Shown piece after piece: positions 1-10,681 of a stretch of 64,000 bases of DNA; the stretch's first letter is position 1; each line of letters begins with the position of its first letter. A program made the translations under genes and the position numbers. Source of the stretch: Carex sylvatica (taxonomy: Eukaryota; Streptophyta; Magnoliopsida; Poales; Cyperaceae). The notes under the pieces were generated by a model. It was not told the origin of the DNA and did no database searches. It saw nothing but the letters and a program-made list of their open reading frames with translations. The stretch spans positions 62,001-126,000 of the forward strand of contig CAXKVR010000220.1 of NCBI GenBank assembly GCA_964058845.1. Direction: 5' to 3'.

Positions 1-1200
1 ATCTTCTTCCTAAAATACCATACATACTAAATATCAAAAAAATTCTCCTCAAGATAAATATGTGAATTATGAGCATGTCATTCATAAGGGCGCGGTGCTA
101 GTTTCAGATCTCAAAACACTATATTCAGTGCTAAGAAATGTATTTTTATCTTAATACCAATTTTATCCTCAATATCTATCTTCTGTCTTTGCTTCGTATT
201 GTAATAAACATAGCCAATTAATTTGTAATAATGAATTAAAAGAAATACCATGAACAATAAAGAAAGTTAATTAATTTGTAATAATGCATTAAATGAAATT
301 AATACCATGCACAGTACCTGATTCTTATCAAATATATCATTTCTTTCCATATTCACATATGATTCTAGCTGCATCCGTTTTAGAAGACATGACAAGAGTT
401 ACTTGAACTCAATATTAAAACAAATAAGCTACGATATTTTGTTTTCTAGTTTTGAGTAAATCAAAGATTTTTAATTGTTACTATTCCTATATAATTTTTT
501 AGGACAAATTAGGAGGTTATATTTAGGAGCCTAGGAGGTTGCTATTTTAAACATCCAATTTGTAATATTTTAGGAGGCTCTCATTTTAAATTAAAGAATT
601 AAAATCATTTTGATATTTGAGTCAGTTTGAAATCAATTAGGAATTTAACATAAAATCATTAAAATTACACTGTTAAAATTTTTAAAACATTTGATCAAAA
701 AATTAGTTTTCTAGTTTATTAGTGCTTGATATTTTTGAAATATCAATTAATGTATTTTAGAAGGAAAAATCATATTACACAAGTGCTAATTAAGTAGGCT
801 ATGTTTTAAATTTAGGTTCAGTTATTGACTTGGTTCAACTTTAATTAGTTTTCAATTTTTTAACATGATGCATTACAAGTTTTTCTTATAAGTTTAAGAT
901 TTATACTTATCAACATCATGTGAATGTGAGTCATTGAAGATAAAATTTGTCCATACCAATTTATTTACTTCTATAAACAAAGAAGCCTAAATTTGACAGC
1001 TATTTCTTTCACCTTATTAAACAGTTTTCCTTGTATAGAATAATTAAGTTTAGAACATTAAAAATTTAGAAAATCAATGATTAGGGACAAAAATGATATA
1101 AAAATAGAAAAAATGAATTATGCACTCAATATTCGAAAGTGAGCTCTCAAAATAGCGCTATCCTATTCATAATTATCAAATATGCTGTAAATATATAGTG
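1..1200. other. AT-rich non-coding DNA, no gene seen
   Basis: No open reading frame, RNA gene or clear transposon end is visible. The first ~90 bases resemble parts of the AT-rich repeat seen again near 3150-3240 and 9355-9440, so a repeat copy probably begins left of the window. Confidence 0.5.
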
Positions 1201-1430
1201 AGATGAGAGTCTTACACAATAATTTTTAATTTCTTTTGTATTCATTTAGCTTCCTCCAATGATTTATAATATATTTATTTCGAACTTTATTACTTATTAA
1301 ATGCCAACTATATATGTCAATACCCGCATAACTATAATTTATACTTTCTTTTATAGAATTTGAGTCCCTTGTTATTAATTTATAATGTGAACCTCACATT
1401 TTAAGCATGTTGAAACTACTATATATGGTC

Positions 1431-1992
1431 TAGTGGTTTGCAAATACCCATCGGGGGCGGACCCGACCCGTACCCGTCCGTGCCCGGTACCCGGGTTACC
1501 CGTGCCCGAGTCCGGGTATGGGTCGGATAAACGGGTACACGGGTACAGGTAAAAAACGGGTAGGGTACGGTTATTTGGTTCAAAACCCGAGCAAACCCGG
1601 TCCGATTTACTCCCGATCCGACCCGACCCGACCCGACCGACCCGACCCGGACCCGTACCCGACCTGGACCCGACCCCGAACCCGTTAAAAAATTCAAAAA
1701 AATTCAAAAAAAATTCAAAAAAATTCAAAAAAATTCAAATTTTTTTGAAATTTCGAATTTGCCGCCTAAAAAAACAGGAAAAAAAAATGGGTACCCGACC
1801 CGGACCGCCCTACCCGTGCCGGGTACCACGGGCACGGATATAACTCGGGTAGGGTACGGGTTTTGAAAAATATACCCGAGCAAACCCAGCCCGAGATATC
1901 CGTATACCCGAGATACCCGTACCCGACCCATACCCGTACCCGACCCCGGGTACGCTCGGTCCGCCCGAACCCGGTCCGAGAGCAAACCCCTA
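1431..1992. mobile_element. Non-autonomous hAT-type element, 562 bp, with 8-bp TSD
   Basis: The element starts TAGTGGTTTGC and ends GCAAACCCCTA, an imperfect inverted pair. A perfect 8-bp duplication ATATGGTC flanks it at 1423-1430 and 1993-2000. Subterminal DNA is dense in ACCCG/CGGGT repeats, so GC content is far above the surroundings, as in many plant hAT derivatives. Related repeat copies read ..CTACTATGGTCAC.. without the insert, giving paralogous empty sites near 3470, 3895 and 9710. There is no transposase; the open frames here come from the low-complexity CCCGAC repeats and are not genes. Confidence 0.88.
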
Positions 1993-2195
1993 ATATGGTC
2001 ACAATTTATTTCATTTCATTAACAATTTTCTCGTGAGTCGTGACTAATAACTACTCATCTCTAGACTCTAGCTTAACCAATCCTACAATAATTTAATAAT
2101 AAGACAATTAATTAAAAGAATCTAGTTCGGTATTTAATAGAATCTTTTTCTTTATCTAGTAATTTTGAAACCACGTCCCGGGTGTGGATCAGGTC

Positions 2196-2732
2196 CAAGG
2201 ATGCAAACGGTTAGATACAGATCGGATAGTAGTCTTACCATATTTTTATCTGTTATAATTTTACAGATTCAGTTACGTATACGGATAATGTCGGACATGG
2301 ATACGGATCAGATATTAAACGTTACAGATATGGATCGGATATCGGACGGAAACATATATTTTTCATAATTAGTTTATTTGTTACAAAACATCTATTATAT
2401 TATTAAAATATTAGTCACTAATTATATCTTAGTGTTATATTGTTCATCAAAATATATATCTATATATAATTTAATATGTAATTTAATAAATCATTGGTAC
2501 AATATGCAATTTAATAAATTAATTTAAGAACATATAGTACATTTGTTGTGGTTTAAAAGTGTAAATGGTCAGATATGGATAGTTAAAAGTTTTACTGTAT
2601 CCTTATTCGTTATAATTTTTCAGATACAGATACAGATAGTATCGAATACAAATACAGATCGAATAATTTAGATAATTTTCCGGATTTGGATCCAGATGAA
2701 ATCAGAAAATATTCGATCCGTTTACATCCCTC
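2196..2732. mobile_element. Second hAT-like non-autonomous element (~537 bp)
   Basis: The left end has GGATGCAAACGGTTAG and the right end, reversed, has GGGATGTAAACGGATCG, a degenerate terminal inverted repeat typical of plant hAT relatives. Subterminal DNA is rich in GATACGGATCGGATAT-like motifs on both sides. Compared with the related site near 9960, about 17 bases of target (from AGTTTGAATC) seem to be missing, so no clean target duplication can be called. No coding capacity. Confidence 0.6.
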
Positions 2733-2859
2733 GGGCAATAATGAAATAAAAGCTGCAATTTTATTCATATTCTGCACATTAAAGGAATTGTGAACTCAAT
2801 TGAAATATTTGAATTTTATCATTGATTATTGCATTGATATTTTTGGCACTACGTCATCA

Positions 2860-4430
2860 TTTCTTTATTATTATAATTTATTATTATTTAAGTTTGATGA
2901 CTAAAATTTTAGTTATGATACTTTATTATTATTTAAGTAGAATTTAAAGGGACTATATTTTAAGAAAATAAAATATCACAATTGATTGTTATTAGATTTT
3001 TAAGGAGAGGCCATAATTAAAAGAAAAATAAGAGAGAAAATTTTGTAAAGAAAGTTAATTGTATTTTTTGACTTAATATTATGTAGTACAAATTATTTAT
3101 TTATAACAAAATAAAATATCTAAAACAAAAATATATAAATAATTTTATCTTAAAATACCTCACATATTAAATATATACAAACTTACTCATATATTTTGTC
3201 TGTCAAACATGAGTCTACTATTCATTACACCCGATAAATCAAGTCTGCTATAAATGTATAATGAGATAAGAATCATGCACAAATTTTTTTTTTCCTTTTA
3301 TTCATTTAGCTTCCTCCAGTGATTTATGTATAAAATATTTATTTCAAAGTTTATTACTTATTAAATGTCAACTATGTCATAACTATAATTTATACTTTCT
3401 TTTAAAAATATTGAGTCTTTTGTTATTAATTTATAATGTGAGTCCTCACATTTTAAGTCTGTTGAAACTACTATGTCACAATTTATTTGCTTTTATTGAA
3501 CATTTTCTCGTAACTAATAACTACTCATCTCTAACTTAACCAATTCTACAATAATTTGATATAATACAAATATAATAATCTAGGTCAGAATTTAATATAA
3601 TCGTTTTATTTATATAGTAATTTGGAAATGACGTCCTACTCATTTTAACAAATTAGTATCCTACAATAAGTTGACATGAGAGTCCTACATGAAAATTTCA
3701 TTTTTTTTATTTTTCTTTTTATTTAGTTTCCTCCAATAATTTATAAATATTTATTTCAAACTTTCTTGCTTATTAAATGACAACTATGTCAATATCTGCA
3801 TGACTATAAATTATATTTTCTTTAAAAAAAAAATGAGTCGTTTGTTATTAATTTATAATGTGAGCTATCACATTTTATACATGTTGAAACTTCTATGGTC
3901 ACAATTTTTTTCTCTCTTTTTTTAACAATGTTCACGTGACTAATAACTACTCATCTCTAGCTCAACCAATCCTACAATAATTTAATAATAAGACAATTAA
4001 AAGAATCTAGTTTGGGATTTAATAGACTTTTTCTTTATATTGTAATTTTGAAACCACGTCCTACCCGATTTACCGGAGTCCGTGTCCTCCTAGGTACCTG
4101 AGGTACAATTTTAAAAAATGGACGGTCTAAATTAATTTCAGTTGGACCAAACTCAATCCGGAGCCAGTTGGGGCTATGAGGGGTCTGCTTTGAGATTCGT
4201 GCCACATGAGAAGAACGGTCCAGATTTATGACTTGCACCTCAGTTAGCTGGGGTGATACGGATTCATTTTACCGGGTATAGATTAGGTCCAATTTGAATG
4301 TAGGTAGGGTTATAATGAAATAAAAGCTGCAATTTTATTCATATTCTGCACATTAAAGGAATTGTGAACTCAATTGAAATATGTGAATTTTATCCTTGAT
4401 TATTGCACTTTGTTCAATGGACCCTCTTAG
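2860..4430 (+). repeat. AT-rich dispersed repeat, copy 2
   Basis: It matches copy 1 and the copy at 8870-10040 in the same block order. The TTCCTCCA...TGTTGAAAC block occurs twice (about 3300-3520 and 3715-3920), so there is also an internal tandem duplication. The AATGAAATAAAAGCTGCAA block recurs at 4314. A small MITE sits at 4077-4265. No gene. Confidence 0.6.
4077..4265. mobile_element. Small MITE (~189 bp) with 9-10 bp target duplication
   Basis: The left end AGTCCGTGTCCTCC..TACCTGAGG pairs with the reversed right end GAATCCGTATCACCCC..CTGAGG. Flanks read ATTTACCGG (4068-4076) and ATTTTACCGG (4266-4275), consistent with a 9-bp Mutator-type duplication that has drifted. A relative appears at about 42712-42895. 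Confidence 0.6.
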
Positions 4431-4558
4431 ATTGCATTGATATTTTGGCGGCACTACGTAGTCATCATTTCTTTGAACACCTTATGGCGCCAGTCATCGA
4501 ATTTTTTTCTATATGGTATCAATTATATATATGTTGCCATGAAATGAGACATTAGCAG

Positions 4559-4935
4559 TCTGGGACGAATTCAGAATTTTTATCAGGAGTAGCAAGAAAA
4601 TAATGAATTGGATTTGAATTGTTAAATGGATTCAAACTTATTAACTAATTGAGTATTGAATAAAAAATAATGCTCTAATTTTTATTTTTCAATACTTTGA
4701 CTTCTATTTTTAACACTCTGATTTCTAATCCTAATTACTAATTAGAATTCAAGAAATTTATTGTAATTTTAACCGTAAATTTAACATTAAATTAAATACC
4801 AAAAATCCAGAGGGAGACAAATAAAATTTCAGAGGAGGACAAAGTCGAACCGAACCAATAAATTTGTATAAAACTTCAAATTTCAGGGAGAGGCAGTTCC
4901 ACCCCTCCGAAATACACTGGGTCCGCCCCCTAAGC
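4559..4935. mobile_element. Possible degenerate DNA transposon
   Basis: The left end GGGACGAATTCAG and the reversed right end GGGGGCGGACCCAG are weakly inverted and resemble ends seen on many plant DNA transposons (a TGGGTCCGCCCC terminus). Internal sequence is AT-rich without a coding frame. Boundaries and class are uncertain. Confidence 0.35.
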
Positions 4936-4939
4936 AAAG

Positions 4940-6330
4940 TTTGAGTCTGATACATGTGTCATGTGGTAGCCCCTGCCCGATTTAAAAAAAATATAAGAGT
5001 CTGATACCTGTGTGAAAAATGGATACGTATCCAACGTGTCTAGACACTGGATAAGATTAGTTCGTTGACACGCATTAGACACAGTTAAGATACTATTTGA
5101 AAGAAACGTGTTACAATCGCGTCGTAGAAACTAACATTTGAATCCTATTTTCATATTTCTGAAATTCACTTCTTATTTTCATGATTCAATTTTTTATTAT
5201 TATTCAATTCTATATTTTCATTGCATTGCCTAGCAGATGAACCTCCAATTTGTGTTATAAAATTTGTTGAATTTCATCTGAAACGTTTAAAAATAACAAT
5301 TGACTGATTTCAGTTTTGGTGCATTATTTAATCTTGCTAAACAAAATCACTATAAAGGTGAGAAAGAAAAACATAAATGAAGAAATTAAAAATAATCAAA
5401 TCATGCAAACATGATTTATATTTATTGACTCCCAGTTAGCTCATGGCAGCTAAGATGTTGGTGTCTGCAAACCTTTCTTATCACTTTTGAGGGGAAGTGA
5501 ATCTGCTGAAATTTTCATTCGTGAACAGTGTTTCTGAATTTCTGCTTTTCTGAATTCAACCGTCAAGCTGTTTCGAGATACGTGCACATATAATTCAGCT
5601 GTTTCGATATGCGTGTATAGAAAAAGTTAGACATCTAGATTCGGAATTTCAGGAATTTTAGAAATAATGTTCATTAATGAGGGATTGCAGCAAATTTTAA
5701 TTCCTTTTGAGGCCAAATTGCTTGCTTTCGTTTGCGTGGAAGATTACTGAAGGTGACAACTAAAAAAGATCTTTTAGACTTACTAATTATGGCCAGTTTT
5801 GATTTTCTTCCAAAGAGATGTGGTTATTTGCATCAACTCGGATCTTAAATTTTTACTAAAGCTTGCATGTTGAATATTTGAGTTTTGTCAAAGTATTTTT
5901 CAATAAATTTTTTATGGTGCTTTGTTATTACATGCATTGTTTTTTATTACTAAAATCAACACCGTTAAGTTTTTAGTTATATATAATTGGACAATCAGAT
6001 TATGAGCTAATCTAACTCCTCTCGTCTGATATTAGCTATTTCTTTTATTTTCTTTTTACACAAATTGCATGATTAATTGAGATTTAAGAATGGGATACAT
6101 TAGTTTACCATAAGTTTTACCTTGATTTATTCTCTTTAATAAGATATTAATAAGAATTTTATGTTTGCATAATTATTGAAAATTCAAATTTGAAATAAAT
6201 GTATGAAACATAATATTGCTTTAACTCACAAGTGATATAAAAATAAAATCCAAAATTATAAAATTTAGAACTTATTTTATACATATCAAACCTTAGTTTT
6301 TTTAAAAAAATGATTCTCTTATTATTAATA
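4940..6330. other. Intergenic DNA, nothing recognised
   Basis: No gene, RNA or transposon boundary can be supported in this AT-rich stretch. Confidence 0.45.
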
Positions 6331-6900
6331 GTTAAGAAATACTTGATTTTTCATTTATGAAATTAAGAGCTAATTGCAAACTAATGATGGTATGTGAGAA
6401 CATAAAAAGTATGCGAATAAGTAATTGTGTAAATTGGTTTTAAAGATCACAAATTTGTTGATAAATTAGTTAATCAAATTTTCATTATTTTTTACTTCTG
6501 TCGAATTTAATAATAAAAAAATTCAAATTTATTATTCGGTTGTGCTACGTTTGATGACACAATTTTATCTATTGATATTTTATTATTGTTTTAACTAAAA
6601 GAAAAATAAATATTTTCTTATTTCTTTTCCATTCATTTAGTTTCCTCCAACGGTTTGTGAAATATTTATTTCAAAATTTTGTTATTTATTAAATGCCAAA
6701 CTATTTCAAATATCATTTATAACTTCAATTTGTATTTTTTTTCTAAATAAATTTGAGTCACTTGGTATTAATTTATAATGTGAGCTCTCACATTATAAGC
6801 ATGTTTATACTACCAAGTCACAAGTTTTTCTTTTCATTGACAAATTTCTTGTGACTAATTTAACTACTCTAACATAATCATTCATGCAATTATTTGATTA
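6330..6900 (+). repeat. AT-rich dispersed repeat, copy 3 (partial)
   Basis: It begins with an AATTAAGAGCTAATTG block also found at 8902 and continues with the TTTCCTCCAA and TATAATGTGAGC blocks of the other copies. It stops near the CTAACATAATC motif and lacks the downstream ACGTCC and AAAAGCTGC blocks. No gene. Confidence 0.5.
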
Positions 6901-8180
6901 TAAGATGCCTAAAATTAATAAGAGCTACACATATGTGCACATATTGATAATTCTAGTACATAATCTCACCCTACTATTTAATAAACGATTAAATGTGGTC
7001 ATTTATTTGAGTGGAAGCATTAATTTGTATCAATGTAAATTATTTGATTTATTTGCTAAGGGAAGTGAGACAACATTATATATATTTCTTTTTCATATCC
7101 AATGATAAATAATTAAGATAAGTATCAGAAAAAAATATATTAAACTTCAATAAATTTAAGAAATCATACTTTGGATTACTGATTAAAGTAATAATAGAGT
7201 CAATAAATTTGATATGATTTGTTATAGTATTTCAAAACATGGTCCATTGAATATTATGTTTGCCATGACAATAAATCAATTTATATCCCCTTAATAGTTC
7301 AATTGTGGAGTATGTATCCTCCCAGGTGCTTGACCGAGTCCAAATATTGGCTCCTATTACCTTACAGCCGAGCGATTGAAATTTGATGCCTATTTTGTTG
7401 AGATTTCGAGTAGCTAGGTTATAGTGTAACAATTTAAATCAGTTCAAGATTTGTTCAATATCCGAAAATCAGAATTCATGTATAAAATTAATTCCAAGAT
7501 TTAAAAGGAGTTTACCACTAGACGTGCAGCGAAAGCTTCAAGTCTAGCAGTACTCTTCTTCTCCTTTCCTTCTCGTGTCAGATCCACGCAACAGCACAAC
7601 AGTCATGTCTTTATCAGTATCCACACGAACAAGTTGACAAACAGCTACAAGTCGAAGTGCTAGCGCCAACTTGCAGTCCCCTTCTTGTCTTTTTGTTTTT
7701 CTTTTTCGGTTTCTGACTTAGTACAAATTCATACATATCTGATTTTCGTTTTTCATTCAATAAAACCGAAAATACCATTTTTTCTATTTTCTGTTACACT
7801 TTCTCTTTTGATTTCTATCCGAAAATATATCTTATTTTCGGTTTTCTGTACGTTTCTCTTCTGTCCGAAATTTGAACAGTTCAGAGAGAGAGAGAGAGAT
7901 TGTTTTGAAATTCGTGCAAAGTTAAAACTGACAAATCAGATCTAACTGTACTCAGTCGGGTATTGCACTGGATCTGAATTCGATGGTCTGTGCAGAGAGA
8001 ATAATCTTGTAGGTTTTAGGGACAAATACGGGCCATGCCACATATTTTGTTCAATTTGGGCCAATTCAGAAGAAAACGCGTCTAGACGTCTAGTACCTTT
8101 TTTTTCAACTTGTTTTCAGTTTTTCTGTGATGCAACCCATGAGGTAAACTATGTTGCTTCTTTATCTTTCAGCCTGTATT
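6900..8180. other. Intergenic DNA; GA microsatellite at 7881-7901
   Basis: Mostly AT-rich with no supported gene. A less AT-rich block (7540-8000) contains a short (GA)n run and pyrimidine-rich DNA that could be a remnant promoter or leader, but no coding region follows it. Confidence 0.4.
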
Positions 8181-8184
8181 ATCA

Positions 8185-8500
8185 TAGTCACAACATTCGC
8201 GAATTATTTGCGAACTAAATTTAAAAAAATCTTTTTTGGTGATGTCGAATCAAATGCCGAATTATTTGGTTGACCAAATTAAACCCGAATAATTCACGAA
8301 TTTTACGAACTTTTTCTAAATTTTACGAATTATTCTCGAATTTTTTGCTAGAACATTTTTTTTTGCTCTCTTGCAAGACTGAGATCTCTGTTCCGAATAA
8401 TTCTGAATCATTTCTGAATTATACCCGAATTATTTTCGAATCACAAACTTTTAACCTCGCCGATCTGAACCTGAATAATTTATTTGTCACTGTGTGTATT
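8185..8500. repeat. GAATTATTCG-rich repeat, possible hAT-like remnant
   Basis: Many short GAATTATT/AATAATTC words with CGAA spacers occur in both orientations, from CGCGAATTATTTGCG near 8198 to TGAATAATTTATTTG near 8472. Such subterminal repetition resembles AT-rich hAT derivatives. No terminal repeats or target duplication could be fixed. Confidence 0.35.
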
Positions 8501-8869
8501 ATGATTATTGTAAAATGTATCATACTCACTTTCTTTATTTTATTTTCTTTACTTTGTTGTGACTGATCTCGTATGATGAAACGTGTTGCTTCATTACTTA
8601 TTTTATTTGGTTGTTTTATTCTGGCATGCTTAAAATTGTTTACAAAGTAGGAACATAGAAGTCATATGGATTATTTGTATTTTACTGTAGTAACTAATAC
8701 AAAATGTATATACTTATATGACAACAATTAAGTTATTAAAAATATCACAATTAATTTTTTTTCAAGAATATCTCCCCTATAACATAACACAACAATAGCA
8801 ATTGAGCATTGTCATAATTGTTTGCCCATATTTTATGATATTTTTTATAATGATTCTTTATCAGGAATA

Positions 8870-10040
8870 GATGAGCTCAGTATTTGTTTTTCATGTATAG
8901 AATTAAGAGCTAATTGGAAACTAATAATGGTAGGTGAAATCCACAAAAATCATTTACAAAAATAATTTTGCATGTGAACTACAAAAGATATATGAGAAAT
9001 TATCTTCAATTGAATACTATTTAATAAGTACTCATTATTTTTGCTCCTTGTCAAGTTTAATTATCAAAAACTCATTTTTTAGTTGTGCCATGTTTTATAA
9101 CTAAATTTTAGTTATCAATATTTATTATTATTTTAATTAAAATTTAAAGGTACAATATTTTAGGTAAATAAAATAACACAATTGATTTTTGTTAGGTTAT
9201 TTAAGGGTATGCCATAATTAAAAGAGAAACATAAGACAAAATTTTATGAAGAAGATTAATTGTATTTCTTAACTTCATATTACATTGTAATATAGTGTAA
9301 ATTATTTATTCATAACAATATAAAATCTCTAAAACAAAAACATATAAATAATTCCATCCTAAAATACCTTACTAACTACAAAATAAATTTTTCATAAACA
9401 TAATCTGTCAATTATGAGTCTGCTATTCATTACACCAGCAGAAATCAAGTCTGCTATAAATAAAAAGTGACATGAGAATGCTATAAATAAATACATAGTC
9501 ATATGAGAGTCCGGTTGATAAATTTCCTTTTTCTTTTTATTTAGTTTTCTCCAATAATTTATAAATATTTATTTCAAATTTTCTTACTTATTAAATACCA
9601 ACTATGTCAATATTCGCATAACTATAAATTACACTTTTTTTAAAAAAAATGAGTCATTTGTTATTTATTTATAATGTGAGCCCTCACATTTTAAGCATGT
9701 TGAAACTACTATGGTCACATACAATTTGGTTCCTTTCATTAACAATTTTCTCGTGACTAATATAACTACTCATCTCAAGCCTAACCAATCCTACAATAAT
9801 TCGAGATTTAATATAATCGTTTTCTTTATCTAGTAATTTTGAAACGACGTCCTATCCGTTTTTAATACTTCGTTTAAAATCAAACGGTTGAGATTCATTA
9901 ACGCAAAAGATTATTTTTTGAGTTAATGCAAAGGATACGCATTCCATTTTTACCAGGTGCGGATCAGGTCCAGTTTGAATCTAGGTAGGACAATAATGAA
10001 ATAAAAGTTGCAATTTTATTCATATTCTACACATTGAGGT
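8870..10040 (+). repeat. AT-rich dispersed repeat, copy 4 (most complete)
   Basis: All blocks of the family occur here in order: AATTAAGAGCTAATTG, the TTAGTTATC..TTATTATTTTAA block, TAAAATACCTTAC, the TTTAGTTTTCTCCAA block, TGTTGAAACTACTATGGTC, GAAACGACGTCC, GGATCAGGTCCAGTTTG, and AATGAAATAAAAGTTGCAA. It lacks both hAT inserts and so serves as the empty-site reference for them. Confidence 0.6.
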
Positions 10041-10139
10041 ACGTTCGGATGAAACAAAGAATAGAGCAAGAATAAAACTAATTTTAAGTTTGAGAATAGT
10101 AGCTAACTCAACTTTTGGTTGGGTTAGGAGTGTGTTTGC

Positions 10140-10290
10140 TAGATGAAGACTTGGGTTAGTGAGAATAATGAGCTAACCCAAATTTGAGATAGTGAGCTAA
10201 TCCAACTTTTAGTTGAGTTAGTAGAATAGCATGCTAATCTAACTTTTAGTTGAGTTAGTAGAATAGCATCCAAATTTGAGATAGTGAGTT
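10140..10290 (+). repeat. Short tandem duplication (about 38-40 bp unit)
   Basis: A unit containing AACTTTTAGTTGAGTTAG and AGAATAGCAT occurs twice in a row (about 10192-10270), with a related third piece upstream. No coding content. Confidence 0.5.
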
Positions 10291-10681
10291 AATTAATGTT
10301 TTGATGAAGTTTACAAATCTCATCAAAGCAAATTTATATTAAAGTGATTAGGTAACAGTACGGAGAAAGTACTAACAAGTGAACGGTACGGCGATAGTAT
10401 TGACAAATTAAGAAATAAAATATGAATGATGAGATGATCAGTGGAGCAAAACAAACACAATACAATAACAATTTATGTGTGAAATTATTGAAATAAAGTG
10501 TACATCCCCTTATAATTAAATAATCAAGCAACAATATCATACATGGTTAGACCCTTACCATTATCCATACATGTACACAATAAAGTTCATACTATGCAAT
10601 ACAAAAAAAATAATGAAATTATCAGAAGATAAATGATCCCAAAAGCATGGCAAAATTGCATCATCTCCTCTTGAAAATGCC

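Larger units (their letters stand above)
1200..2830 (+). repeat. AT-rich dispersed repeat, copy 1 (with two hAT insertions)
   Basis: This stretch shares block after block with 2860-4430, 6330-6900 and 8870-10040: the TTCCTCCA..ATTTAT block, the block ending TGTTGAAACTACTATGGTC, the GAAACCACGTCC block, and the AATGAAATAAAAGCTGCAA block at 2739. Two hAT-like elements (1431-1992 and about 2196-2732) interrupt it. No coding capacity is seen, and the repeat class is unknown. Confidence 0.6.

Noticed and set aside
1375..2002. Overlapping minus-strand open frames (78-117 codons)
   Set aside because: They arise from ACCCG/CCCGAC low-complexity DNA inside a hAT derivative; amino-acid repeats (GRVRVGSG) follow from the DNA repeat.
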